Assembly (NCBI GenBank): GCA_032718565.1
Contig: JAVGVS010000108.1
Coordinates: forward strand, 318,501-382,500
DNA from: Distichodus sexfasciatus
Lineage: Eukaryota > Chordata > Actinopteri > Characiformes > Distichodontidae
DNA: 64,000 bases
Direction of reading: 5' to 3'
Below are positions 24,858-38,589 of the stretch, piece by piece. Position 1 is the first letter of the stretch. Every line of letters starts with the position of its first letter. Position numbers and translations under genes: made by a program. A model generated the notes under the pieces. The model saw nothing but the letters and a program-made list of their open reading frames with translations. It was not told the DNA's origin and made no database searches.

Positions 24858-27800
24858 TTAAGGCCTTGGTGGAGCGGGTGGGGGGTGACTAGGGGGCAGA
24901 ATGTCTCCATTGGGCTCAGTGTGCAGCTCCAACTGGGTGGGGCTTGTTTTGGGATTTTTCTTGTGTCTCTTGGGACGCTTCTTCTTGTGCAGTGCATTCA
25001 GTTTAGGATTAGATTTGTCCAAGAGTGAGTCCAGGCGAAACTTCCCACTAACAGCATCTGAAGACTCATCTATATAGGCTAAATTTTCCCCAAAGTAATC
25101 CAAAGGTTGCGATAAGGTGTGGTCTGTAGGCATCTTTTCCAATGTGTCGTCTTTTCTTTCTGGAAGCTGTTCTGTCTGGGTCGGTTCTGAGCCGCTTTGA
25201 GATTCCGAGTCTGACTCATTAGACGAGGCTGTGTATGAGGAATCGGATCCAGATTCCGATTGACTATCAGAATGACCGTTTTCCCTTCTGTTAACATCTC
25301 CATGGCCAGGTGCACCTGAAGCACTCTGGCTTGTCCCATGGCTGCGGTGGCCACGGCGGCGCTTTCGTCGCCGACTCCTAAACGGGTCATCCAGTTTTCC
25401 AGGGATACGGAAGTCCACGGACATGTTCTGGATATTCTGGGTCCAGTCAGTTGCATGTGCTCTCAACTCTTCCATCTGCAAAAGGTGAAGGAATATAAAG
25501 ATTGTATTTTGACACCTTCAATGAGATAATCCCACTAGATGTTATATACCTGGAACTCCCCATCTGTTTATTTTTTAACTGAATATGCCTTTCAGATGAG
25601 AGGTGAAGCGCTCTCAAGACTATCATCTCCTGGATGACTGAGAACCTACACAGACCACTCAAGAACAAATCTTACCTCAGCACGTGTCTTTTTGGACAAG
25701 ACTCGCAGCCAGTTCCCTATCATAGTGAGGATGGAGGCAAAATAGGCCAGGCCAAGTAGGATCCAGAACCACACCAGGGGTTTGTACCAATGATCTGTTC
25801 CCTCAGCCCCGCCATCACCTGAGTGAGATTTACCAATATCAGAGTTTAAATAAATCATTTACAGCAGCACCCTCAAAGTCGAATACATGAGCTGAATCTG
25901 ATGTCGTCCAGAGCTTTTTAATCTGTTGATTGAATTCAACTGAAGTGGTGGTGGCCTAGTGGTATGATACTCAACCAAAAGGTTGTAGGTTCTACCTCCA
26001 GCAATACCACCACTGGGTCCCTGAGCCAGACCCTTAACCCTAAGTTGCTCCTGGAAAATTGAACTCCCTCTGGATGAGACCTCCAGAGGGCAATGAAGAC
26101 ACACTGATTATGCATGGGAATACCTCAGTACACGCTGCAACCACACAATGTATAATGTACTTTCTAAAGGTGAGAGGAGACCCACTTTGGATAGAAGTGA
26201 CTGAGAACATCACTACAAATAGCTACTTTGTCCTTAATAAATAGATTGTTGTTCACTCATGATCACGCTGATTTTTGTTCTTTGGACAGCAATCTGCATT
26301 CATACATCATATTCAGACAACTGGAATAGTAAAAATTAGACCACTGTCCCACCGGGCGGCTTTAATTGGGAGCGACTGAAGTGCAGTCATAATTGATCCA
26401 ACTTGGGAGACTGACCATACCTGCAACATAGTCCCCAAAGCCTACAGTGGTGAGGGTGATGACTACAAAGTAGGCAGATTCCAGCAAAGACCACTTTTCC
26501 ACCTCTTTGAAGACCAGGGTGGGTATGAAGATGAAGAGTACGCAGCCAAGTAGGATGGACAGCACCGCAGAAATGACACGCACAATAGTGGGACTCACTT
26601 TCCACTTCTGACCTCATCAAAAACAAGAGAAAGTCAGGATACAAAGATGAAAATGTTATCAGCTGCATGCTAAATTTCAGTGTATTAAACATTCTGAAAT
26701 TCACATAGAGTTGGTTGTTTGATATTTTTTCTTATGTAAGAACAGAATATCCTAACACTGATGAACACTCTTACACAATTGGTTTAACATAATATCATGT
26801 AATTTTGAACTTTCATAATTATGTTAGAAAATATTCATTTAAAATACCAAACTTGGGTACAGTTTAACAGTTTAAGAACATGCCATGAATCTGACCTTTT
26901 TAGGAACTTTTTTAAGAATAATAAAACTTAAGATATTGATGAATGAGACCCAATGTCTACAAATATCCTCAGATACACTTTGAAATCTTGTGAAAAGCCT
27001 TCCAGAAGAGTGGAGCCAAGTCCATGGTTGTGGAATGAGATATCCAAGTAGCTCATTTAGGTGTGATGGTGAGATGTCCACATACCTTCGGCAAGCAGCA
27101 ATTGTAGTGTATAGTTTATCATATATAAAATCCATATTATACATTATATTTTATTCACTTCTTTTTGCCTTACCAAGAACAGCATCTCTATCTTAGCAAT
27201 GGCCCTCCGCAGCCCAGTGCCCAAATGGTCTCCCACTCCAGCTAGCAGGAAACCAAACAATGGGATGCCCATCAGGGCGTAGCAGATACAGAACAGCTGG
27301 CCCCATGTCGTCTTTGGGGAGATGTTCCCATAACCTGAAGCCCGCACAGAAACACAGTGTGATCTAAGGGCCGTATTATTTATAGAAAAAAACTTTCAGA
27401 ATGCAGGAGGCAGGCCAGTGCCTGGGGTTAAAATGTAGCTGGGCTCATCCAGTAATGCTGGAATGGCATACCGATGGTTGTGATGATGGTGCCAGAGAAG
27501 AAGAAAGCGCTGGGGAGGTCCCAGCTGGTAGTGAAGGTGTCGTTGTTTTTGGGGTCGATTCCTGCTCCAATGGCATCTGTCACCTCCTGCAGAGTCATAA
27601 AAATATGTCTTAAGTAGTGCTGAGTGTAAACAGATTCTAATAAGGTCAGTTAAAGTATAAAGTCTTAAGGCAGTTATTTCATATCACTGTGAGATCCCTT
27701 AATGGACCCAAGACCCCTCTCTAGACTAGAATGTCATAAATGGTTAAATTATACATATTTTAGACAATAATGAATAGTGTAAAATAAGTAGTACATATAA

Positions 27801-28393
27801 TTACGTACAATTAATGCTAATGAATGCATTTAATAATACAACGAATACAAATGACAATAACTTCTTTGCTTAAAACTAAAAAGCAACATAAATAACAACA
27901 TAAATAGTTACATTTCCAGTCTTTTCCACTGCTCTGTGAAGTGTCTGAAATATAAATGAATTTCTTTTTGTGAGCTTGGACCATATGTTCTGATTAACTT
28001 GATTAATCTGTGATTCAGCACTTCAGAAGTATTCATTAGGAAATAGCTCTTAAGAGGCCACCACACAGCACTACTACAACCTTCTACAAATTCATAATTC
28101 ACAGTCGAATGTATTTCCTCCCTCAGTTGGCAGTCCACAAATGGAATTTACTAGTAATACCATCATTTGTCATCATATTTCTCTTGTAATCACAATGTCT
28201 TTACCTCTATTAGTGCTTGTAGGTTCTCTGGGCTTACGCAGGTATTGTTGCCTAGGAATTCATCACGTGTTTTCTTCAAATTCCAGTGCAGACCTTCCTC
28301 GTTAGGAGCCTCCAGAGCATTGAACACGAGCGCCCCCATTACCAGGTAGAGCAGCACCCCGGTCAGGATGGCCACCAATGTGGAGCAACGCAT
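24858..28393 (-). CDS. kcnk4: Two-pore-domain K+ channel TRAAK (six coding exons)
   Basis: Background potassium leak channel of the plasma membrane, gated by membrane stretch, arachidonic acid and heat in mammals. Coding exons: 28205-28393, 27472-27586, 27174-27334, 26421-26607, 25676-25818, 24858-25475. Phases are consistent; 470 residues. It starts MRCSTLVAILTGVLLYLVMG (TM1), has an extracellular cap with an N-glycosylation site in GNNTC, then pore helix and first filter TTIGYGN across the exon 2/3 junction. TM2-TM3 follow, then the second filter TTVGFGDYVAG and TM4 WFWILLGLAYFASILTMIGN. The last exon encodes a cytosolic tail with a basic run (RSRRRKRRRGHR), a Ser/Asp-rich stretch and the conserved DYFGENLAYIDESSD that marks TRAAK. 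The tail is longer than the human one (protein 393-419). Upstream in-frame codons could give a longer N-terminus. Confidence 0.96.
25935..26060 (+). repeat. SINE in a kcnk4 intron
   Basis: The A-box 'tggcctagtggtatgata' and B-box 'ggttgtaggttctacctcc' are followed by 'tgagccagacccttaaccct', as in the 14697 copy. Confidence 0.65.
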
Positions 28394-30613
28394 GGTTGCG
28401 CTTCCGGTCAGGCCCGAGGCCGTCCGTTTCCTGCCACTGCTGCCAGCACTGCAAGCCTCAGCACTGCAGCTGGGTAAGAAACCACTTTTTACACTTTTTA
28501 GGGCAAGTTTCCCCAAACATCAGCTTTTGTTTATGGGTCACATAAAGTATTTGTGTGTATATGTAAGTGAATACGAAAGTTCAAACAAGGAGACCTAATG
28601 AGCGCCAGCGCGTCCAATCGCATTACTCCTGGTTTTATATATAAGCAGTAAATCTGGTCCTTCTTCTCTGCCATTACAGCTATTCGGTTTCGCCCGCCTC
28701 CGCCCCATCACCACCTCCGGCTCCCCGTCCTGGTCCTGGGGAAGGATCTGCCGGCTTCAGAGACAAGTGAAACGACGACCAAGCGACGGGCTTCCTCCAA
28801 AACTTTTCACATGCACATTAAAGACAATATCGTTTTGTCAAATAAATAATTGTCAATCCAGACTGGATGGTCTCCTTGGTTGAACTGTGTGTGTGTCATC
28901 TGTCACAACTGGGCATAGGCACATGGATGGATGCCATCTTTATTGTTCAGTTGAAATGCTAGAAGCAAGTGTGAGTTTTTAGGGAAAAAACTGCATCTGT
29001 ATAGCAAATGAAACTCATTATTGATTTATTGTGGCTAACATCTGGTCATTTGACTTTAAAAAATGTCCCCCTTCAGGAGACTAATGACCTCAGCTTCATT
29101 GCGTACTAAAAACCCATCTTTTGTCCAGCAAGATGATTTTAGCTGTTTACTATTTTAAGTAGTTCATAAAGAGAAACTTCATCAGCTTTAACTGTGTTTT
29201 GATCTCTTTGTTGAACAGCTATTGTTTCTACCTCTTCCTCTTGTTTCCTCCCTTCTGCCTCCTCCAACAACGCCGGCGGTTGAGGATGGACTCTCTGGAT
29301 CCGTAACTGACAGGTAAGTCCTCACAATCTGACTGTGGAGACACTGATAAAATTGAAAAAAAAAAAAACCTATCTATTAAAAATGGGAAAAAAGTGTAAT
29401 CACATTTCATATGCACAGTGTTTAAATGATAGTGTATGAACCAAAAACAAGTGTATAACCAAAACAAACTAAATCTTGCATGAAACACTGTTTACTTTAA
29501 TATGTAATGAGATACACTGGAAACAATTTCCAACATAATCCCATACCGAATGCCTGACTGGCAGTAAACAAGTGTATTTTTGTCTTTAATTTGTTGTCAG
29601 TCCAGTAGCTATGAGGGCGGACACGCGTAGCACACCTGCGCAATGAGGTGATGGAGCTGCCATGAGCCCACACCATATGGTGCGCAGACAATGCTTCAGA
29701 GACTGAGTGCAAACTTGTGCACATTGTGTAAATTAGTTCTCACAGCAAAAGGACTTAACTGTGGGAGAGCAGGTCTCTACTCTGATGGTTTACCCATAAA
29801 AAGAGAGGCAATCTATACGCTAGAAACTACTCTAATTATGGAGTTAAGGAGTTGGAGGCTTGTGATCGATTATGCAGGTCATGGAAAAGTCATGTCAGCC
29901 CAGCATAAATAATATGCCCAAAGTGCTAATAATGGAACTGGATTGCGGTGCCATTGTGACAGCTTAATGACTCTGGACACACAAAGGAATAAGTGGAGGG
30001 TTACCGCGGCTGTTGTGTGGGTAGGACGTGGCTGACCAAATGATCTTACTACGAACAAGTTGTAATTTGTTTTTCGTATGGGGTGAAGATTGAAGGTTGT
30101 AAGTCTACACTCGAGGGATGAAACGGTGGCTAGTGTGCGGCGGACAGTAAGTGTGTATGTGTGTTAGTGAGAAAGAGAGATCCGAGAAGGTCTAAATACC
30201 AGGGGTGGGGGCAGTAGATGTCTGTGACAGTTTATTGGGCTCGAGCTGATTCAGATTGCAGTAGGAGCTGCTGACTCTATGGCTGCAAGAGCTACATTAA
30301 AACCCAGACTGCACCATTCAGTAGCAGATATATAGACTTTTCAGGCCGTGACGCATTAATATGTCAAAATGACACTATAACATAACATACACTCCTTAAC
30401 TGTGTTAATTTCACAGTGCAGTGCATTACTAAGCGTAAAAATGACGTGGAAGAACTGCAGTTATTTTGTAAAATGTGCATATTGATCTCAGAAGGCTGCT
30501 CTCTACTGGTTTATGTCTGGAGAAATCGGTCAATGAGTGGTATAATAGTGTCTACAAAAATCGACAGCACTTAACACAAAATTGCATAGTTGCACATGTT
30601 TAACCACATACCC

Positions 30614-30654
<41 letters not shown>

Positions 30655-31827
30655 TGCACATTCATAAACTCTGAAGACAACAGCAGAGGAAAGCCCAGTT
30701 GCAGCAAATCATTCCATGCAACATCAGTAGCATGCACTTGACTCCAGATACTACAGTCTGCTGCTCAATGCAGGCGTAAAGATGGTGAAAGCTTTGAAAA
30801 CCTGCTCCCATAAACACTTAAAACTTGCTTCAGTGCACACACATATACAACCAAACACACATCTCCTACCTCAGGTTAAATGATCCAGGAAATTCAGAGA
30901 GGGAACCGCAAACTGGAGGAGTCTATCCAGACACTCACTACTGACACTGTGGGCGTGTGTTTGTGGGCGTATGTGTGTGTGGGTCTGAGAGAGACTGTTG
31001 CTGAGTGCCCAAGAAATGAAAAGATACTCAATCAAGCTGTCTCTGAGTTGTAGGAATGCATTTCAGAGAGAAGGATTGTGTGAATGTGTGTGTTGTGTTT
31101 GTGTGCTTATGTGAAGGAGGATGGGACAGGGTGTGAGCGGAGGGGTGGGCATAAATAGGTGCTACCATGGGGAAGAAAGGGAGAAGCAGAGAGTGAAAGA
31201 AAAAAAATAAAGGGTGGGATCAATGCAAATCTTCCCCATCGGAAGAGAGAGCTAGCTGCTGTTCTGTTTGAGTCTTGCTTCATCTCTCTCTTCACCAGTC
31301 CACTGCATATAGTGTCTGTGGTTTTGGGAAACTTTATGAAATATTCAAGGAGATGGAAACAGGGAGGGAGTACAACATGTTCACTCATATTACTGTCATA
31401 ACCTGTTAGACCTGCACTTTGGGAAAGCCCGTAGAGGATGACTAAGTAATCTCACTGACCCAAAACCAAATTTTACAGTTTAATGTCTCAGAAGTGAGAT
31501 GTATTTCAGGAAGCACTACATTATAAAGAAAAAAACATCATAACATCATGATGAATAACTTCATTAATTTATGCTGGTTAACATTGCTAAACCAAAAAGC
31601 AGACGATAGTTCCTAAGTCAGAATTTCAGCTGCAGCATCATAACTCACCATTTTTTATACTACAGCTGTCACCTCTGACCCTCTCTCTTTCTCGGCCTCT
31701 CTGATAAACTGAAACTGATATACTAAAGCTACATGTGCGTGTATCAGGATTACATGCGCTTAGTGCCAGCATGCCTCATGGGTCTTGGAGTGAGGCATGT
31801 CGAAGTTGCGGCCTTGTAGACGCAGCA
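28394..31827. other. kcnk4 upstream and intergenic region
   Basis: The first few hundred bases are probably kcnk4 5' UTR and promoter (GC-rich near 28700). The rest shows CT/CA microsatellites near 30610-30660 and no recognisable exon. Confidence 0.5.
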
Positions 31828-33397
31828 TATACCATGTATGCCAACCCCGATCTGAACGCTGTACCGCTGGCTGCACGGAGAAGTTTCTCAGAGCTATCTG
31901 ATTTAAACACCGACGGCTATTCGCAAATGGTGAGTCAATGTTTATTCCCCCCTGCAGTCCTTATAGAGCCGTCTCTCTCCGGCCAACAGACAGCTGTTTT
32001 CAGCAGGTCTTACCGTGAAGACGAACGGGAAAGAATCAATTTTCTGTAGCATTTATTGAGACTTTAAAAAAGTGCATTTACACATAGTATCATGTTTAAG
32101 AAGGTTTAATAAAAACAACAGCTTTAGTAAAAGAATACCAAAAGCAAAGACATCAATAACACTTTATTATTCATGATGATATATTACTACACAGCCATGC
32201 CGGCAGCATTGACTACAACATCCACTAAGTCACACTCATTATAGAGTTCTTCTTTACATATTATAACTATAATCCCCACTGGCTGTCGAAATAGCTTCTC
32301 TTAAAAAGAGAAGAACTGCCCTGGGACCATCTCAACCACCCCTGAGTGGGACCACCAGCCTGCAATAGACACTACACGAGTGGGAGATGATGGAGGGACG
32401 GCCTACAGTAACGCTCCACAGGGGTTTTCACTGTAACCACAGCACACCGCCTCTCCATAGATGAAAGTAAACAGCAACTGTTGCCACAGCCAGTTCTAAA
32501 CAGCTGTTATGGGGTCACGTGTCTTTTGGGCACATTTTCTAATCTTTATTTTTCTTTCACCTGTTGTCATGTCGGCCTTTTGTTTCTCCTGTGCAGCACA
32601 TGAAAGGATCAATGAGCGAGATCAAATTGGCTTAAATTTTGGGATGCCTCTGTTTTAGACTAGAATAGAATGCATAGCTTATAACTGTGGGTAAAAATCA
32701 TTCACCAACATTCTGTTTCTTCTTTAATTTGTTCATAAGAAGGTCAAGACATTTGAATAGTATGATATTATAAAGAGTCCTGTTCACCAGCTGTAAATTC
32801 TGTTCTTAAAACTCTGGGTTTTAAGAAGAAATTTCTTCTTAAATTTTTTCAGTGAATGAGATCCAATATGAATATTTAAAACTCTGGGTTTTAAGAAGAA
32901 ATTTCTTCAGTGAATGAGATCCAATATGAATATTTGTTTCAAATAATAAATCTATCTCTAATATTAAAGCAAACAGCAGGCAAATGTCACAGGATATCAG
33001 ATGTGAGGTGACAGTTTGTGTTTAGGATGTCACTCATACAAGGTCCAATGCTGGAGCACTTCCTTTGCCTCTCTATCGTCTTTCACCCCCCCCTTCCACA
33101 ACCAGTTTAAAGCAGCAGCGCGAGCTGAGTTCAAGGGTAAGGGGTTTTCTCAAACCGGGAGGGCGTTCATGTACCACTAATTGATGAAGCTGCAAGCTGT
33201 TTATTTGCATCTTGGCGACTCTGAAGAAGAGTGATTTCAGTTTGGAGATTGATTCAGTTTGTTATCTTTTATACCCATTTTCCTTCTTCAATGTAATTTG
33301 TGTGAGAGCCTTCTGCTCTTGTCTCGTCCAGACCCCTGAATGGGATCCAACAGCCATGAAACAGGAGTCTTATTACTCACAGCAGCAGCGCCGGTAA
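31828..33397 (+). CDS. Unassigned plus-strand exon pair (candidate start of an unknown gene)
   Basis: Not recognised. A first open segment, starting at an ATG near 31831, encodes MYANPDLNAVPLAARRSFSE and a further twelve residues, and ends in a good donor (caaatg|gtgagt, 31930). A second, after 'cgtccag' at about 33330, encodes TPEWDPTAMKQESYYSQQQ and ends in a possible donor cgccg|gtaaat at 33395 or, unspliced, in a TAA. The frames join in phase, and both peptides are low in hydrophobics, as in an N-terminal regulatory region. No continuing exon was found up to the syntaxin relic. It may be real, or a chance pair. Confidence 0.3.
32808..32935 (+). repeat. Tandem duplication of a MITE-end fragment
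   Basis: Unit one (32808-32877, 70 bases) and unit two (32878-32935, 58 bases) begin with the same 'aaaactctgggttttaagaa' and differ mainly by a 12-base deletion in the second copy. Both carry 'gtgaatgagatcca', resembling the end of the MITE at 49369. Confidence 0.85.
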
Positions 33398-33399
33398 AT

Positions 33400-35964
33400 C
33401 AACTGAGGTTTACAGGCAGATGCACATGTCAGATTTATGGGTATGACATTCGGAGAGTAAATATAAAAATGGATTAGTCAGTAGCAGGTTTATTTGCTTA
33501 GTTTAGGGCAGAGTTGCACTATTAGAGAGATACTTTTAACTAAAGAAATTAATAAGATGATAAGCATAAAAACAATGAAGCATGTAGGAAAGGTGAATCC
33601 CTTCATAGAAAATTGAGTCTCTGGTAAAATGGTGAAAGGAATTGATTTTCATCTCTGTTACTAAATAAATGGATAGAATCATTTATTACTTAACTGTCAT
33701 AAATAGGTAATGCCGGTGTATGTGAAATGTTTCACAAATAACCTCATGACATCTGTTCTGTCCCAAAATAACAAGTCTTCTCTTTGTCCATTAAATAATT
33801 TCCCTTTTTTCAGTGAACAAATCAAGTAAACTCATGAGGTACATTTAAAATCCTAATAGATTTTCTACTGTACATGCATAACACTAACACTTCAGTTAGT
33901 CTGTCTCAACAATGTCGTATATATCGATCTGTAAATGATGTATGAGATTATTCTCTTATATAATTTTAAATGATACCTTACACAAAATATATATATTATT
34001 CTGCTGCATCTGCCCTGTAATATCCACTATTACTTATTATCATTTTGTTTTAGAGTTTACTTGCCTTGTGCTAAGTAGCCATAGATAATAAAATAACATG
34101 TAATAATCAAATGAGAAAATCTACAACATTACATGTAAAACTTACTCGTTCCCGTGGTTGGAGCTGCAGGTGGTGTTTTTCTTTTCCAATAATGTGTCTG
34201 TTATTTCCTGAATCTACAGCAAGTCAAACACATAGCCAAAGAAATATCAAAGTGTAAAAATGCAAGACTTCCACAGAGGTGACCGCAGGCAGAACATCGG
34301 AAGACTTTCAGATTAATCAAACTATGTTTTTCAGGAGTACTATATAAAGACAAAAGGATAGATGTGAAGGATGAGCGGAGCATTTAGGAAGAAAATGAAG
34401 ATCAGTGTGAGGATGATCACTTATCTCCCATCCTTTTACAATTAAGCCTCCTTTTTGCTATTTTTTGATGATGCATGGTCTTCTCGCTCAACAAATTGAT
34501 CGGTTTGCAGACGTCTGCAAGTTTAGCCCATTTATGCCACGACAGACAGAGCTGTAATACAACTTGGAAAAAGAACAAGACTATGATGTATATCAGAAAA
34601 AAATTATTACCTCGGCTTATTTGGGCAAATAGATATGAATATGGATAAATAGATAAAATGTAGTAGATTATTTGCTTGAACAACTTTACAGCATCAGATC
34701 TACTGGCTTTCCTTGTTTGAAATTCAACACAGAGACTGACTTGTTTTATTTTTTGTTCGAGGTGAAAATGTGATGTGCTTTTCTGAGAGATACATACCAA
34801 AGTGCAGCACTCTCCTCAGAAGGCAGAAGAACTCTTACATTACACCGTAATCTAATCACAGCAACTTCCACAGGCTTTTAAAATGAGAGAGGAGACAGGA
34901 GCATGTTGAGGAGAGAAAGTTTGAAGTTCAAAGAAATAAAGCCATTATAGTGAGCAATGAAATTTATGTCTAACTTCATCTCACGTTTCCTACTCATGAC
35001 TCAGGAGTGACAAGTGTTAGCATCTCAGATGGGGCCCACCCATTCTCCCCCCAGAACATACTATACATTTCAATGCAGACAGTGGAACCAAAATGTTCTT
35101 ATTTCACGACAGAGCATAGAAACCAGCTCATAAATTTCATCTGACTCCGTAATAAACATGGTCACTGCATGATTGTAGTTGCTTTCATTTGACAAAGTGC
35201 TGAACCATAAAAATGTGGGCTCACAGTACACAGTAATAATCGGGGATTAATGTTTATCCTCAGGCCATTAGCATCTGCTGAGAGATGAGGTGCTTTAAGC
35301 CAAGAGCCAGGCATGCAGGACGAAGAAGTGTCATTTCTGGCCTTCTCAGCATCCCAGGATCATTTGATGAAAACAAGAGGGAATCCCAGCCTATTCTGCA
35401 GGGTTTCACGGTACGATTTGGCACAGTGTGAATTTCTACTAGTTTATTAGTCCTTTTCTTCATACCTTTTTTAAAAATCCCTTGGTTGGTTTCTACAGTT
35501 CATATTAAAACGTCACTACAAAGTTTAGAATTTTTTTTCTTCCAGAGTATGTTCTCATACTGAAAAAATGAGTATGGCTGTCATGGATATAATATAACCA
35601 CGCAGTTCTCTTTTCAACACACACAGCTAATTTCCTGCTAGACTGTCCTCTCAAAAAGTTTAATATTCAGACAGTCGTTGCAAAACAGTGCATATGTCTG
35701 TTTTTAATCAAAATCTCAGTCTCAGAATTTGAGACCAGAATGGTTGAAATAAAACCAATGGATTTTGTTCCACCCAATGTTTTACCTAATTTTATAACAT
35801 TTAACATGTATTTCAACTTTATAGTCATAAATATTCCTCAGTTGCATTTCCTCAAGTGCTCTCTAACTAAACCATTATCATCGCTGACCATATCTAATAT
35901 CTCACCTGAGAAGTGCTTGTTCAAATATTGTACGGTTCCTCAGCAGTTATTATATATAGGATTA

Positions 35965-36022
<58 letters not shown>

Positions 36023-38585
36023 TATAATCAGATTAGTTTGCTGATCTTCCCTCCATTTTAACCATGCACCTAATTTATCAAACCCACCTCTAGTCATCTG
36101 TTAACTGGAGTAGAGAATCTGATTGTTTAGGAGAGTGATGAATTTGCAGCGGATCTACGGCCTTGTTGTCTGCATTTTGAGTCTAAAAGGTTTTCTTCGT
36201 CTGAATTAAATCTTCTCAGTAGAAATGGCTAAATGTCTTATTATGTGTGCTGCAAGTGATCGTAATGGATCTGAGACTATATGAAATTGCAAATGCAGTC
36301 ATTCACGGAGTGTGCAAGCTCTGGGTCATGGTTTTGTGAAAATGTTCTGAACATTGACCTCTTCATTGAACACTGAAATCTTCAATCTGTGAAACATCCC
36401 ACTTAAAGCAAGTTGCACCTTTGTCCCTCAGTGTTGATGTTCAAAAATGTGCTGGCAAGCCCCACGGAAAGCTCTTAAGTCTTCAGCGCACGCCTAAATC
36501 GAGCTGTATAAAACACTACAGAGCCTCCTCTAAGGGACCCGCTACCTATAAAGCCACAATACTACTTCTTCAATCTGTCATTCATCTCAGAAACCTTTTT
36601 TTTATATTTAAAGACCACACCACTTCAGGGAGTCTGAGGTATGATGCGCCGCTTTCCATTTGCCAGATGTTCCCTTGGTCTGCCACTTTCCTTCGCTATG
36701 AGGCCATGTTTCCCATTCACAGCAGTCGCTTGAGGACATATGAGCAAATCTTAAATTAAAAAAACATTGGTGAATGTCAGAATCTTCAGGAAAACTGTGT
36801 AAGTGCATTTTGAAGTTGCTGAATGAGGCCCAGTATCTGTACGGCTGTGAAGTTTAGGAACCCGCACTTTTAAGGCTCCAGTAATGAGTCTTACAGTGTG
36901 GTGATTATACAACAGCAGTTAAAAGTTGTAATACCTGATTGAATATATATTTCACAGACATTTTGATCTAACGGCTTATGCTTACGTGATGGAAATCTAT
37001 ATTTGAGAAATATATGCAAAGAGTAATTCAATGTCCAGTTAAAAACATCCCAAATACTTCCTGTTTATTAAATAACTACTGTGATCTGAGCATCTCATTT
37101 TCCCTAAAGCTACTTGACGCTGAAGTTGACCCTGTAATTCCATCGCCAGGACCAATTTTGCAGTCGCCTCTCTCTGCCTCTCCTCTATGGTGACTTCTTT
37201 TCCTAAATGTGCTTCCATCTGAGGTTTGTCTCTGTTCAAGTCCCTTCCCTCTTCCCTCGTCTGTTTTCTTACTGTGCTGTCTGTGTCAGTGTCCATGTTA
37301 GTTCCAGTGGTTCAGCTGTTGTTTTCCCGTTTCTTTGTTTTCTTGTTCATGTGGTTCAGGGTGTAGCCCTGTGTTCGGGTTGTTTCTGTTCTGTTAACTT
37401 CTTTTTGCTGCTTGATTATTGACTAATCCACAAGAGATGTTTGATTTTGCATAATTTACTCCGATTTATATAGCTGTTGATTAGTTAAGAAATGTTGCTT
37501 TACAGTCATCAGAGTAAAAAGTTATTCACATTCATTTTTAAATTATCTATGCAGATGTACTCCCTGACAAAATTGCTCCAATTATTCTAGAATTATTCTA
37601 TATTTATTCTTCCAAAACAGAAAAGTTGCAATTTGTATAAAATTGTTTGACCATGTTGAAGATTTTGCAGCATAGTGGGAAAAGCAGTGATGTGCATAAT
37701 CAATTTTATTTAAAAGAGTCTATTATCTGTAGAAACGATAAAAACATTCTGAGTTGCACAGTATTACACATTTACACGCATCAAGTCACATAAAACACAG
37801 TGGCCTCTGGAAAAGTGCTGTAATGCACGTCAGAAAAGGACCCAGGCAGTTTAACAGTTGATTTTGAGTTCGAGTTATTTGACTCGAGGTTGAGGTTTAT
37901 GCTCCTACACTGAATCTCTCTCTCGCTCTCTCTATATACATACATATATGCATATGCATATTATAAAATGCCATTTGTGCTGTGCTTTCATTCTTATAGA
38001 GGATATACACATAACTTTCCATAGGTCAATGGCCTGATATGTCTTCCCTTAATTATTTATCTTATCTCGTTTATCTCAATTATCGATGCACTGGCCTGTC
38101 TTCTCCTTTTATTTTATCTTTCCAAAATATTAGTGGAGATTTAGGACTAATTTTGAAAAGATTTATAAACTAAATCTTATAAAGTAAAGGACATTATATG
38201 AAGTAAAAGTCTTTTTAACATCTCTTACGGTGTAGCTGTCTATCTTAAAAAGAAAGTAAATGGACAAAAATTCCCCTAAACAAATGTTCAACTCTTTTGA
38301 CCGAAAAAATAAAGTCTTACCGGTACTTAAAGTTTACTTTAATACAAGAAAATGACACTGCTTGTTCTTAGAGAGTGCAGCACTTTTAAATCACATTGTG
38401 AAAGGTCTGTTAATATTTGATTATCAGGAGAGGAAAACTGGAAGTAATTATCTGAGCAGAGAGCAGAAGTATTTTCTGTTCATTGTTTTAAACTCCGAAA
38501 AATCCTTCCTAGTATACACTTTCTCCCAGTTGTAAAATATGACCAAGTAGATGTTTACAGATCAAGTCATAAAACAACAAAAATG
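33400..38585. other. Gene-free AT-rich region
   Basis: No exon recognised. It holds the 35968-36018 (TA)n tract and scattered MITE fragments such as 'gaatgaggccca' near 36820. Otherwise I see nothing in it. Confidence 0.5.
35968..36018. repeat. (TA)n microsatellite
   Basis: About 25 uninterrupted TA units. Confidence 0.95.
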
Positions 38586-38589
38586 AAAA

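Noticed and set aside
25079..25456. 125-codon minus-strand frame overlapping kcnk4
   Set aside because: Out-of-frame shadow of the kcnk4 last exon, which has the conserved TRAAK tail in the other frame.
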